Shown: in pieces, positions 34,780 through 48,695 of the stretch | Numbering within the stretch: position 1 is the stretch's first letter | Layout of the letters: each line of letters begins with the position of its first letter | From: Allolobophora icterica | Lineage: Eukaryota > Annelida > Clitellata > Crassiclitellata > Lumbricidae | NCBI GenBank assembly: GCA_963556255.1 | Contig: OY744616.1 | Location: 7,580,785-7,644,784 of the forward strand | Length of the DNA: 64,000 nt | Direction: 5' to 3' | Notes under the pieces: generated by a model | Databases searched by the model: none | What the model was told of the DNA's origin: nothing | What the model saw: the letters and a program-made list of their open reading frames with translations, nothing else | Program-made: the position numbers and the translations under genes

Positions 34780-35105
34780 CAGTGTTCAATCTAGTCCCCC
34801 TCTTCTGGGAGGGGAAATCAGGTTTCTGGGGGGACAAGCCAATTTTTCTGACTTTTGAAACTTTCATCCAGACTTTTTTAAGTTTCATCTTCAAAAAAAG
34901 TTGATGACCTTTTTTTTTAGTCATTCGTTGATTTGATCACCTTTTTTTAGGAATTCGTCTCTATGGGGGGAACCATATATCACCATGTATCCTGGGGGGA
35001 TTTGCCTCCCAAAAAGCTCTCAACCTTATAATATTGCCGGCCTCTGGGGGGAAAACATCAATCCTGGGGGGAACTTCCCCCCAAAGACGTCTAGATTAAA
35101 CACTG
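34780..35105. mobile_element. Foldback MITE, CAGTGTTCAATCTAG family
   Basis: Ends are CAGTGTTCAATCTAG and CTAGATTAAACACTG. A perfect 9 bp duplication AGCATCAGG flanks it (34771-34779, 35106-35114). The interior has G and C runs (ctgggaggggaa, ccccccaaag) that also pair. A CAGTG end is hAT-like; the ninth duplicated base may be chance. It lies 390 bases after gene E. Confidence 0.82.
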
Positions 35106-35114
35106 AGCATCAGG

Positions 35115-36440
35115 CCCACATGGAGCCTATCTAGGACTCGTATTCCATTATATGGGATCTGTATGGACCCCACATGGAGCCCATCTACTGCCCGTGGAAA
35201 TGATGGCGGGATAGTTTGCAAGAATCTGCCAAAGTAACATTCCTCCAATTGAAGTGCATCCTCTAATCGCTAAATTATAATTTCAAATGTACTTGTAATT
35301 AGAAAATTATATAGCGCCGCTACAAGATATAGTCCGCAAAAAGGAATATTGTTCTTTGCAGTTTACCTTTTAAAATTCTTGTGACTTTATCTTGTGCGCC
35401 CCACTTGTTAGTTTATTGTTCACTTGGAGTGTGGAATTTACGATCACGATTACTTGTACCTAACCTAGGATAGAAGGTATTACAGGAGCAAATAATCTAA
35501 AAATAGGGCCCATCACGTTCTTTGTTTTGGTATATAACATAAATTACATTTTGCAACAAAAATGCATACTGCAAATGCATAGGCCCTAATTTCATTACAT
35601 CACGCAAACACTGCCGTAAACTTGTCCAAAATATTGAGGGGGGATTTTGTTATTCATTGTACACTTATTGCATTGGTTGTACAATCCATCTCAATTATCC
35701 ATCTCGGGGCACGTGCCCCGGCTGCCAAAGAGTCTACGCCTGTGCACACAAACAACATGAATGTCGCAAAAACTGTTGGTAGATTCCGCAGTTAACCTAC
35801 ATGTATAGGCCTATATGTACATAGCCTACGTACGTTATACGTACATACATACAAAAACATATACATATACAAGCATAGACACATACAAAGAAACAAATAT
35901 TGTACAAACATAGTTCAAGCATACATACGCACATATATACATACATACGATGATACGATTCAATATAGGGTTTACTCGCTGTCAGCATACATGTATAGAA
36001 AATACCTGAAACGTCTGTTTTCAATCAGTATTCTCTTTAAAGTGCAAATAATACGACAAACCTTTGTGTATATATATTAGCCAGCACCAAACAGGAATTC
36101 ATTTACTCAAGCTGCTTCGAGCGATGTCACATTCAATAGACGCAACCGATCCTTTTGTCTCCGCCGCGGCGTCTTTTTTGCTCCATCAGTAACGGTTTTA
36201 TTGAATTGCTGTCAATGTTTTGCCAATCCGTTTGCTCGTCTTCGCTTTGAATCGGTCGTGCTGAGCAATTAAGATAATTTTTACATTGACCCTTTGCCGG
36301 GAATCGCCAATTCATTCATTTTTCGGACCAGCAATGTTTTCTGTGGACGTGCAAACGAGGAATCGATTATCGTTTGCTTCGAATGTTTGCTGTCCATGGC
36401 AACAGGATTTTTCTATTGCTTGGTAGTTGTTCTGTTCTAC
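35115..36440. other. No gene recognised
   Basis: Low-complexity AT-rich DNA with a degenerate ACAT-rich patch at about 35815-35945. No coding or repeat family was recognised in the rest. Confidence 0.4.
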
Positions 36441-36449
36441 ATGCACGAA

Positions 36450-36451
36450 TG

Positions 36452-36483
<32 letters not shown>

Positions 36484-36497
36484 CATACATACATACA

Positions 36498-36531
<34 letters not shown>

Positions 36532-36599
36532 CATACATACATACATACATACATCCATGCACACATACATGCATACATATATACCGGTACATATATACA

Positions 36600-36633
<34 letters not shown>

Positions 36634-36930
36634 CATGCATACATACACACAGACATACATACAGATATACATACACACATACGTACATAAAAATATACAT
36701 GCATACATACATACATACATACATGCATGCATGCATACATACATACATAAACACATACATGCATACATGCGTACATGCACACGTACATACATAGTACATA
36801 CATAAATACATGCATACATACATACATTTCCTCTTGCTGATGTATGTATGTATGTACGTGCGTACATGTACATACATACATAGGCCTACATACATGCATG
36901 CATACATAGATACAAACATACATATACACA
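36450..36930. repeat. (ACAT)n tract, degenerate
   Basis: About 480 bases of catacatacat with TATATA and ATGCATGC variants. On both strands it gives long Tyr/Ile/His/Thr or Met/Cys/Val/Tyr open frames, which are artefacts. Confidence 0.95.
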
Positions 36931-37218
36931 TTTCCTGTTGCTGTTGAAACTACAGAAACTTCTGGTCTACACTTCGCAATCATAATCGTAAACTCCAAAT
37001 TTCCAAAGCGCTACTCTAAAGCTAAGCGCAGGGCACCAGCTTATTCACAAGCGCTGCCTCAAGTCTGAGGGGTTGTCCAGAGATGTCAAGTGAAGATCCG
37101 AGTCCGATTGTCAGAGAGAGAGAAGGCAGAGGAGCCGCTAAGACGGGATTCGTTGAGGACGAATAAGTTTGGAAGGCGGAGGATCGGGTGGACAAGTGTA
37201 GGAATTCATGAATGGGTC

Positions 37219-37879
37219 CAGAGCGTCTCATTTGAGGCGAGCGATCGATCGCTCTCCCTGGTCGCTCGCCTAGCAAAGGTCCTGGCGAGCGATTTACCGC
37301 TCGCCTAGCCGAAGGCGTCGCACCGTCGGTCCTCGCTCGATGAGTTTTAGTTTAGACTCCAAGATGATAGACGAACCAGGAGACAGACCATTATTGTATT
37401 CACCTATAGTTTACATTACTTTAATTAACTTACTTGCGGCAGCGGTGAATGCGTGCAGTGACCTAATGACTGCTGACTGATCCAGTGCTCGAAATGGAAA
37501 ATTTTACGAAACGGAACGCTAGTCAAAGATATGGGAGCATTCACGTTAATTTCATAGTATTTTCCACAATAATTCACTTGACGAACCGGAACTGAAACGC
37601 TAATTCATTTGACGAACCGGAACGGCGTTCCGGTGCGTTCCGGTCCATTTCGAGCACTGGATTGATCAATCCAATTTCGTGCAATTTGAGTGGGCATAAC
37701 AACACGGTCGACACCTCACTCCGCGTGACATTATTTGTAACGTCATTAATTACGCAGCTAAACGAATGCGATACCCAAAATACGCTGTACACAAAAGCTC
37801 CCGAGGTCGACCGCGCATCGGTCGCCTACTCAATCCAGCGCGATCGCTTTTCAAACCGCCTATTTTCAAATGAGCTCTG
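37219..37879. mobile_element. hAT-like element, copy A, with nested MITE
   Basis: Ends are CAGAGCGTCTCATTTG and CAAATGAGCTCTG. The subterminal GCGAGCGATCGATCGCTC blocks and interior match copy B (39916-40823) in reverse orientation. The flanking 8 bases agree at only four positions, so the duplication has decayed or the ends are off. A second MITE (37483-37659) is inserted in it. No transposase. Confidence 0.75.
37483..37659. mobile_element. hAT-like MITE, simple copy (177 bp)
   Basis: Ends are CAGTGCTCGAAATGG and CCATTTCGAGCACTG, the same family as 28594-28945. The flanking 8 bases are GACTGATC and GATTGATC (7 of 8 identical). It sits inside copy A of the larger hAT-like element and is therefore younger than it. 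Confidence 0.88.
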
Positions 37880-39915
37880 GGCGGGGCTTTAATTCGGAGT
37901 GGAAAGCCTGAAGGGTTATAAGTATACAGGAACCGGAGGCGGATAACGGTATAGGTAACCGAGAATTTCGTGAATTCAAGGGAAGATCGTTCCATGGCAG
38001 TACACTGGACCTTAAATGACGTGGCACCCATTCAACCGGGGAGCGCTGCTTAAGGAACTCGCCCGAGCAATTCATTAAAAAATGAGCAGAGTCGTGGCCA
38101 CACGGTCGAAATATATATAAACATTTACATTTGTTTTACTTGTATTTTCAGGCCTATTTTCATTTGATTGTTGTGGTTTATTGCTTTTTCCTCTTAAAAC
38201 CTCATAGCAAGACTCGCTCTATACAGAAGACTAACAGTGTCCAATGTTTGATGCCTTACTTCGTACCACAAGCGGCGCAATAGAGTTTTCTAGATCAGAA
38301 GGCAAAGAAGGAAAAGCAAGTCATCTGCAAGAGTAGATAAAAACTGAAAATACAAACACAAAACAGCTCCAAACAAATCTCAAACATTGACAATTTACAA
38401 AACACTGAATGATCTATAGGCCTATATCAAAGACTACATCTCCTACTTCTGCATTCGAGTAGCACACAATTGTAACAGAACTGATGTCGGCTACAATGCT
38501 CATTCAAAAATCAACGACAATGCATAGTGCGGCATATCTTAAGGGGCGGCAAATTCCGGCAAAATAAAAATATTATAATTAGTTAATAAGAAATTAAAGG
38601 GAGATATATGTGTTGAGGAAGGAGCGGCATTTTTGTCCTTGTGGCTTGCCTACAGCACACAACTGTCAAAGGCCGCCTCTGACCGCTCAGCACAGAGCCA
38701 ACTAAACGCACCATAAAACTTGTTACGCACATAATTATTGTGTACACAGTATATTTTCATATTGCAAGTCTCGTCAAACATATGAAACGAAGTACAGCTG
38801 AATTTAAAAACTACCAGCAGGCCTACACAATATTCAAAAAGGTAGTTGAATGTAATACAGATTGGCAAAGAAAGAGTCGGCAACCCAAATCAAACGGAAC
38901 AGCCTGCAGGTAACAATTGGCTTCTGTGCCGATGAAAAAATGACCCGGCTGCTGCTCATCCAAATGTAACACGAACACTCTTTTTGTGCCTTGCACCATT
39001 TATCTATGTTGTAACTCACTTGTGTGTTATTAGTGACACTGTGACAGGTACCTAAAACTTTGGAATTCACTGCCAAATTATGTGCGTCATGTCAGACTTT
39101 CCATGCCATTCAGGTACAAACTTATCGGTTTCAACTTATCGGTCTCAATTTGCTAATCGACTTTAGGCCCTAATCAATTGGTTTCTTGTTTCCTTCAACC
39201 ATAGGATTTCGACCTGGCTAACGGATTAGTTGACAATCGTAATCATAACGGATTATGATTTTTGACTACGATTTCACTTGGCGCGATCACAGTATAAATA
39301 ATTACACAGTACGTCGACTCCCGGCCTCTGCAGCAGTCAGAATGTGTGACCGACCGACCGCCATCTTGAAAGAGACCGTTTACCATGCCGATACACCGGA
39401 AACAATCACATCAAATATTTTTAAACGTTAAAACAACATTGAGGACTACACGCCGATACACCGGAATCCATCAAATAAAATATTTTTTAAACGCTACAAC
39501 AACATTGAGGACTTCATTAGAATTAACAATATTATTTTTAACGTTAATTTCAGCTTAAATCTATAATTCAAAAGCTATGTTTCAAGATGGCGTCGTAATC
39601 ACATGACCAGAAAAACTAGTCAACAGCCAGCAATGAGATTCGACGTACTGTGTAATTATTTATACTGTGGCGCGATCATCAATGGAGAACTTCTATCTAT
39701 ACCTAATAGGGTGGGGCAAAAAGTAATGAAAACTCGAGTTCAGTTCCCGGACAAACATAAATCAAAGGCCCATGTTGAAGTTGATATTGCACCAAAAATG
39801 GATTTGTGATATATATTACCGTTTTCTAGCAACTTTGTCTGAAACACCAGCCCGAAAACGCAATATGTTGTAAAATGAGAGCTGATCTTACATCAACCGA
39901 TTTAGTGGTTATGAC
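37880..39915. other. No gene recognised
   Basis: Mostly AT-rich DNA with short open frames only. The segment 39200-39290 (gactacgatttcacttg) resembles 29360-29385, so an old interspersed repeat is present. Nothing else was identified. Confidence 0.4.
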
Positions 39916-40823
39916 CAGTGCGTCTGATTTGAAAATAGTAGGCGGGTTGAAAATCGATCGCGCTGGACCGAGTAGGCGAGCGATATGCGGTCGACCTCGG
40001 GAGCTTTTATGTACAGCGTATTTTGTGTATCGTATTCGTAAGTTTTCGTATCGCTGCAGATAATGCTCATTTAGTAGATCTATCTCACTTCAGTTCCGTT
40101 ATCTGCGTAGGTCTCTTGAAGAGGCGCTATATAAATTCTCAGAATGAATGAATGAACATTCACTAGGAATCTTCCATTGACGTAAGATGACGTGTGACGG
40201 CTGATTTCACAAAGTTAGTGAGCCTTCGGCATACGTTGAACACTCATTTTTAACTTGACCTTTCAGCCGTCAATCCATTCGAATTTTATCGGCGTGCTTT
40301 CTGCAGGATATGCAGTAAATTTTGTTCACAGTCCGATGGTTTTCTATTTCAACTACATCGACATCGAACGAGTCGCCTAATTTCCATGACAGATACGTGC
40401 TCAACTGTACATTATTATTCGATTTGCTCATTTGGCCACCACTGTTTAAAATAATTTCGGAAATTGGTGATGTTACGGATAATGTCACGCAGCGTGAGGT
40501 GTCGGCCGTGTTGTTATGGCCAATTATATTGCACGAAATTGGAGTGATTAGTCAGCAGTAATTAGGACAGGTCACGGCACGCATTCACCGCTGCCGCAAG
40601 TAAGTAAATTAAATTAATCGCAATTAGGTAAATAAAATAATGGTCTGGCTCCAAGTTCGTCTATCATCTTGGAGTCTAACTCAAACTCAGCGAGCGACGA
40701 CCGACTGTCACCGACGGTGAGAAGCCTTCGGCTATAGGCGAGCGGTAAATCGCTCGCCGGTACCTTTGCTAGGCGAGCGACCAAGAAGAGCGATCGATCG
40801 CTCGCCTTAAATCAGACGCACTG
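39916..40823. mobile_element. hAT-like element, copy B (908 bp)
   Basis: Ends are CAGTGCGTCTGATTT and AAATCAGACGCACTG, with a perfect 8 bp duplication GTTATGAC (39908-39915, 40824-40831). The palindrome-rich right end (agcgatcgatcgctcgcc) and most of the interior correspond to copy A reversed. No transposase ORF. Confidence 0.9.
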
Positions 40824-41029
40824 GTTATGACTTTCAAATTTAGAACCCAAAGTTAGAGCTACAAACAGCAATGAGCAATAAAAATAAATGAAAAAGCATC
40901 TGGCACAGTACTGAAGTGTGTTTTAACTTAGTTAAGAAAATCAGCTTCAGTTTCTATAGTTGGCAAGTCCAATCTTGATTTCTTTATTTGAATGATAACA
41001 CCGTGGCATGAGTCATGTCCGTGAACTCG

Positions 41030-42398
41030 GCCTCAGACTGCAGAAACTCAAACTGTCCTCTTATCTCTCCTCTCTGGTAGCTACACTGCGTTTGACAGAT
41101 CCCAGATCTCATTGCTTGCTCTATTTGACATCTCTGCTGCCTTTGACATGGTTGACCATGAGATCCTCCTGCAACGTCTCAAGTCCTCTCTTCTTTGGTT
41201 CCGGTGCTATCTTACAGATCGCACACAAACGATAATCTGGGGTGACTCCAGAACACACTGGGTTACTGTCAAGTTTGGTGTCCCCAGGGATCAGTACTTG
41301 GCCCACTCCTTTACCTTCCTTTACCTTCATACAGCTGATATTTCCCTCATCTTTGTTATACACTTAACCACTGGCCACCTCTATGCTGATTACGACCAGG
41401 TCTGCGTGCATAGGCCCCCGTATGCTCAGCTGTTTCCTATTGCTCGCATTGATGCTCTCCTTCATGACCTTCAGGCATGGCTGTCCTTGAACCTGTTTTC
41501 TTTAAACCCAGCAAAGACCCAATTGATTTGGTTTGGCACTCGTCAACAACTGGTCAAGGTTGACTAACCTCTTTTATCTCAAAGCTTTCCTTCTTATATC
41601 TTCTCTGCATCTGTCCGTAACCTGGGTAGAATTCTTTATAGCTCCCTTTCTTTTTCTGACCACGTCTTCCAATCTAATCTCACCCGCTTGTGCTACTACC
41701 ATCGCCGACGTCTCAAGGCTATCCGAAGATCTGTCTCCTCTCTAGTCTTTACCTCCATTGTGTATGCCTTCATCTGCTCTCGCATTGATTACTGTAACTC
41801 CCTCTTTGTTGGCCTCCCAAAAGTCCATCTCTCCCCTCTACAATCTGTTCTTAAAGCAGCTGCCAGACTAATCGCCCGTCTCCCACGATTCTCCCATATT
41901 TCCACATTCATGCTTGAACATCTTCACTGGATTCTTCTTACTGCCCGCATCCAACTAAATATACTTATATGACTTATTTCTTCCCCTAGTGAGAACGGTG
42001 ATGGTCCAGTCTCGTTCCAACTAAAGGTACTTATCCATATTTGCCGATCTTACCTGGGACTTGCTCCTAAATACCTCTGTGACCCATCACGTCTTCCAAC
42101 TTCAGCTAGCTCCCTTCGCCTTCTTCGCTCCTCTGATCGACTTGACTCATTTGTTCCCCGAGTGAGAACGGTGATGGCCCAGTCTCGTTCCTTTGTTACT
42201 ATTGGCCCTTCATTGTGGAATCAGCTTACTCCTTCGGCCCGGGCTGCAGTACTATCCGGTGGTCCTGCCACAGCTTTTCGCTGTCTTTAAACTTGCCTTT
42301 ATTCCCAAGGACTTTCGCACTGGGAGCGCCTTTGATTGGTGGGCACTTGGTAGAGGCGCTAATAAGTTTTGAAATACAATACAATACAATACAATATT
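41030..42398 (+). mobile_element. Decayed CR1/L2-like LINE, 3' part
   Basis: Broken frames give reverse transcriptase pieces: LFDISAAFDMVDHEILLQRL, a damaged catalytic box (LYADYDQV), SLNLFSLNPAKTQLIWFGTR and IDYCNSLFVGLP. A 3' end with cactgggagcgcc and the tail (AATAC)n at 42376-42396 follows. Several frameshifts and deletions make it inactive. The orientation and tail fit 5'-truncated target-primed insertion. Confidence 0.85.
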
Positions 42399-44568
42399 GT
42401 AGTGTACTGTGTAGTGTGTAATTTGTGTATTAAAGTGATTGTATAATAGGCCTATATTATAGTAGCAAATAATGAGTTTCTATGACCCTATTGTAATAAG
42501 ATTAATGAATTTATTTATTTCTAATGAAATATATTACGTCACACATCTTTTAAAGTTGCGACCCCTAGACATGATACAGAATATGAAAATTTATTATTTC
42601 ATTAACCAGTAGATGAGAGAGCTTCTATTTATCATTGTCTGGTTGAGGCAACCACATTTTGCCCCACCCTAATAGGCCTACCTAACCTAGTTAGCTGGCT
42701 TCCTTTCCAACTTATGTTGTTTCTTGTGTTTCATGCCTCTAACTGCATAACATGTTTGTTAACCACAGTGCGCATGCAGGTGGTTCAATAAAGAATATAC
42801 TTACTTACTTGTACGTAATTTTAACTGCGCTATAGAATTCATTAGGCTACATTATATTAGGTCAAGGTCGGTCGGTGTTTACATGCCGAGGTGATGACGA
42901 CCATCGACGTATATATAGGTCGATGATGACGACGACAGGAATTGCAACTCGTTAAACGACTGTATAATACATTGATCTGTATTAATAGTTACTGGATAGC
43001 TAATGGGCTCTAAAAGTTCGGATTATCGCTCAGTCCATTGAATGTATTAAGAGTTACTATTTATACATATCAATGGTATAATATATCCGGTTGCATCTCT
43101 TTACCATTGATGTCGCCGGCTTTAATTTTGTCTCATATTAACAATGTTTAAAAATCCATACACAATCTTTTATTTCGCAAACAATTATTCATCGATATTC
43201 CTTTATAAATATAATCTGGGATTAAGATTACTAAACTGAATGCATTTGTTATGTCAACAAACGCGTTTTTCCTGGAAACCCGATAATCGCCCCAAAACTA
43301 GTCGCATGACGTTAAATAAAGAGTTTCCAGTCCCGTGGTTATGGTTATGATATTGAAAAATTTGATTATAATATTTAAATATTCAAACCCTTTGTGCGAT
43401 ATGCCATTTAAAATTAGTTTGTTGGTCTACGCTACTTAGGGGTTTCAGTTACTTGAACACCTTAACTACTCGCATACCTAATTCATGAAAGTATGAATGT
43501 AAAATTAAAGATACAAGTTGCTTCTTCAACTCAATTTCATTCTACTGCCTTTAGGAGAAATTGTTTCGTTCACCATTGTACAAGTCTCCGTTTCGAATTT
43601 CAGAATAATTAACAAACTGCTAATCACAGATCGTCAAAAATAACGGTTTCATATAGGTACCTTACACATACACCGTTACACATACAGTGAATACATCTAT
43701 ATGCTGTTATGTATGTATACATATACACACTTGTCACTGATACATGTACCTGTCCTTTATATCAGGAATAACTATTAACCAGTAATTCAAAACAATCATC
43801 GCATTTCTTGCATTGCAGATACAAACTATCCATATCACAAAAGTCAGCAATACAGACATACATACCATCGTTACAAATATACAAACATACTAGAGAAAGT
43901 AGTCTAAGGTTCTTAAGAGAGGCTGTAGTAACATTCTTTTAAAATTAGACTAAGTAAAAGCGCTCGCTTTGCGGCTGCACAGCAGCTTTTGGGGTTGTGC
44001 GCCGCAAAAAGGGTCAAACAACATCAGTTCCTCCACGAAAAATATGTCCATTCAACAAGTTCAGAAAACCTATATGCTCAATTTTTTCCCATAAAAAACA
44101 AGGAGATTTAATTTTCATTTTGCTTTATATTGCATTTCATATTACTTTACAATACATGTCACATTGAACGTACATATATGGGCAGTTATTTAGGTCTTTT
44201 CATGAATATCTCAAATGCACGGTGATGAAACCACACAGAAATCAAAAATATTCCGACAAGACCCCTATGTATCAGTCAACCGTTATGAAGCATCGTTAAC
44301 AGAAAAAAATTAAATTCAAAATAAATACAGAAATAATTCCGTTTCTAACTCCAAAATAGCAATACTATCAAGATAAGAGGATTCTGGACTTCACATTCGA
44401 ACACGGTGACAAGAATTACAGATTGTTTCCGGGAGCTAAAATCTTCTCCGTCTGTTTTTTTCTACCATTACGTTTAATTCGACTTCGATCAGAACAAGCA
44501 CAAGGTACAGCACGTTAGGTGTTCAGGTGAAATGTACAGCGCGTAGCAAAAAACTCGCCCGCCCTGCA
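42399..44568. other. No gene; one interspersed 3'-tail repeat
   Basis: At 42765-42815 there is gtgcgcatgcaggtggttca followed by aataaagaatatacttac. Related tails occur at 31600-31640 on this strand and reversed at 30122-30150, 44838-44860 and 46324-46352, marking a small retroelement family. The last few hundred bases may include the 3' untranslated region of the claudin-like gene. Confidence 0.5.
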
Positions 44569-47500
44569 CTACTTGTCGTAATCATCATCGTCGTCATCGT
44601 ACCCGCAGCACTCCATGAAGAGGAAGAGAACTCCTGAGAGCAAGGTAAGGGTACCTCCAGCCACGGTCATCCAGAAGCACCAGCCCAGGTAGGTGTTTTG
44701 CGTGGCATATGGAGTGGCACCGTAATCTCGGTTGGCAAAACCACCAAAGACAGCAACGGCTGCTGACTGAATTACAACTGCAAACAAAAAAATAAAGAAC
44801 GTTTACTAAAAACATATTTACAAAAACATATAATAATAATAATAATATTCTTTATTAATTCAAACTGACAGACGCAGTAAGATTACATTGAAACATGAAA
44901 GTACAATCAAGATCTTAATTAAACACACGGTTTGGCAGCCTACACAGGTGCCACTCTAGAGGTGAATCGATCTGCAAACTTATTGCTCTCCTGCCATTAC
45001 TATAACCCCTCCCCATATAAAATACATATAAATATACATACCACCAGCAAACAACTATCAGGGACAAAATACATTATGAAATTTCTAATTTCCAATTAAA
45101 CTAGATGCTCATCGACTTACTAATATTAATACGAGAAACTGTAAAAATTAAATCAACAAAAGTAGATAAATAAACATGGGTGACATCAGGCCAAAATCAA
45201 AATACATTGTACAATTTAAACTTTGTCAACTAAATTTTAAAACTAGATTCTTCTAAACACAATGCCTAAAAACGAAAACATAACACTCTAAGCTATCAAT
45301 GTGAACTCATAATGCTTACACGCCAATCTACACATTGGTTTACACGTTTTTACACTGATTATAGCAGACCGTTTCACTATTGTCAGATCTAATTGCGACA
45401 AAGCATATTTGTTCATTGCAATTATGGAATATAAATTAACATAATCTCTTGAAAGAGTGATAAAGGTACACGGACATCCTTTCATGAAGCTAATCCTCAA
45501 TCTGGTATGCAGGGGCGTCTACACCATAGAAACTGTGGAGCAAATGCTCCATCCAAGAAATAGGGGGGGGGGAAGATCTGTCAGTGTGTGTGCCACCATT
45601 TTGGGGGGGGGGGGGAGGACGGGGAGGGGAAAAAAGAGGGGAAGGGGAAGTTGCTCCAATGACTTAGGGGGGATAGACGCCCCTGCTGGTATGGATACTG
45701 TGTATTTATAGGAGTGTGCTCAGAAGGTTCAAACTTTCAATCATTGGATTACAAAACAAGGCCGCTACCTAATGGGGACCACCATGCCCCACGGTATGCC
45801 AATTTAGCATGTAGATGCCATAGAAATGCATTAATTACATTACATTACTTGCCAATGACTACATACCAGTAATAGATTTCTACCGTCGGTGATTCAATAG
45901 ATAAAGACAAGTACAATGACTACAAATCATCCAATTTACACCGATTTACATTTGTATATTTTTCAATTTACACCGATTTACATGTGCAAAGCATTCAATT
46001 TACACCAATTTACAAGCACTAAAAAACTCATTCAATTTACACTGATGTAAATCAGTATACTTACAGGAGCAGAGTAGAGTGAAGCCGAGCGCCCTATAGA
46101 CGGACTTGTGTGCTGAACAGCACAGCTGAACACGAGCGAATATTTCGCAGAAGAGCACCAGAAAAGTACCAACGAAGTAGAGTACTTGAACAGCCAAGTG
46201 CCAGCCTAAAATAAACACCGACCTCCTTTTAATACACTGAAATGAGTCAGAAATGACTAAACTGAAAACGTCTTATTCATACACTGCACTGACCAATTTG
46301 ACATGCAAACGAAATTGACAAAATTAAGTAAGTAAGTAAGTATATTCTTTATTCGTAATCTTTATCTTCAAATTTCTAAAGCGTTGCTCAAAAGCTAAGT
46401 GCAGGGCACTAGCTTATTCACGAGCACTGCGTCAAGTCAGAGGGGTTGTACAAAGAGTAGTCAAATGGAAGTTAGAGTCCTGTTGCTGCACCCCTAGCCA
46501 ACTCAGCTATAATGAGTACATTGTCGGTACACTGTCGGTGGGAAGAACAGATGGTGAGGGAGAGGATTGGCCAACCACACCCTCGTATGCCGAGACTAAG
46601 AAAATGAAGTCGCCAACACTTCATACCCATGGTTGCCACGGGGCTACTTTAAGGGACTGCTCTTCTTCTCATACCCGTGGCAGCCTCTCTCATTTGGCTC
46701 TAGAGTCTGTTACAGCTGTTACAGTCTGTGGCGATACTTTACATTACTCTTGGTGCCATGGCAATCTATGAAACAGGAGAACGAATTACAATAACCACTT
46801 TACAACAGATGACACACACACATTAGGATAGCTCCAGAATGCCAGCATCTCACTAGGAGACGCAATAGATAATCCAGGGTCAAATTTCTGGAATTAGGAT
46901 GTACACTAAATCACAAGCACATTTATCATAAGAACCTACATAGTACAAACTGTACTCATAACATAAACTGTATGGCATAGGGGTAGTAGTGGTTGTCGCT
47001 TGCCTGTATAAGTGAGCATGTGTGTGTCCATAAATATGTCACATGATCTGTATATCGGGCACATCAGTATACACATACAGATATATATATATACATATAT
47101 ATAATATATATATACATTATATATAATATATATGTATAATTATATAACGAACATTTTAACTGCCACACAGTCGCACAGAAATGCGAATCCTTATACTGTA
47201 TCATATTCTGTATAAGGTTTCCTGAAATGGTCGAGCCCAGATGATGATGGTATAATTTTAGCTGAAGTAAATGCCTCTCATTTGACGGGTTAATTGTATC
47301 CTGGTTGGTGCCAAATAGCAACGGACAATATGCTATGCTACTGTGGAGTAATTTGAGTCTTCCTGTAAAAGATAGTTTAGCCGTGGTTGGCTATTCGGGC
47401 TTTTCGACTAAAGTGTTTGTGAAGTGGTTGTATTAAAAGTTTAACAGAATCCTTGCATCTACAGAAGTGCCAATGAAAATCCTTTGTGTAATGAATTGCT

Positions 47501-48599
47501 ACCAGAAATTACAAGTCTGTAATTGTAAAATTGAACATTTATATAGCACCACTAAAGAGCGAAACAAAGTCGGAGGGCTTTTCTTCGCCAGCCTATAATG
47601 TGTCAAATGTGGTGGTGAGAGGATTTGGTTGTACTGACTGCTATAGCCTTAAGTCAAGTCTTTGCCTATAATACTCAGTAGTGTTGGCATGACTTTGACG
47701 TGCGAGGAACAGTGGCCCAACGCAGACCTTACGATCTTACTTACAATATCTTATCATGCTTTCTAATCCAAGGGCATCAATGTGCGTTTATGCATGTGTT
47801 TTTGTGGGCGTGTGCCAATCAGCTTTCGACGGGTCCCAGAAAATCAAGGTTTTAGCGATATTTATCAACATATCAGGAAAAAACAAATCTCTAAAATAAT
47901 AAACTTTTTTACTGCTCGTACAAGAAAAAATCCGAGCATTAACAGCTGGAGTTCTTCGCAAAATAATCTATTTTTATACAGGGTTGTAGAATCCAACTCG
48001 GAGATCCACGCTTCCTGGTTATGACGTATAGTACCCTACAGCAACTTCTGCAACCAAGTTTACGAAACAGAACCTATCGCTAGTTGTAGAACACCAAACT
48101 TCCTGTTAACCTTCAAAGTGTAATATTTCACAGCTGTTCCCACGCAGGCTCCAGTCACTGGAAGACCCCTATGTACACCCGGACAAGGGTGTCAGATTTA
48201 CTCGGTAATGGCCACCGATTAGCGTCATGCCCACAGGTCCTAAACTTCAGCTTGAGACAACATATCTGTCTCTTCTATAGCTCAAGCCTGTGGCTAGAAA
48301 CGCTTGGCAAGAGGTGCTGGGAAAATAACAGTCGGTATACACACATCGCCCGATGTTCTGAAAGGAACGAAAGGAACTAAGAGAGCGGAGAGAGATATAC
48401 ACATATGTATGTATATACATGTGCCGTGTATGTGTCTTTGCTTGTGTTAATGCATGTATGTATGCCTATGTGCATGACTTGATTATAGGCTCGTTTTGGT
48501 GTGCCATCTCTAGGTGCCTTGTGCAATAGAGACCAAACCTACAGAAATTTATAAAGAAATATTATAATAATCATATAATCATAATAATAGTAACAATGA

Positions 48600-48634
<35 letters not shown>

Positions 48635-48659
48635 CATAATTAGTAATAGAAATATTCAT

Positions 48660-48695
<36 letters not shown>

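Noticed and set aside
36294..36998. Open frames up to 228 codons rich in Tyr, Ile, Cys and Val
   Set aside because: They run through a degenerate (ACAT)n tract on both strands.
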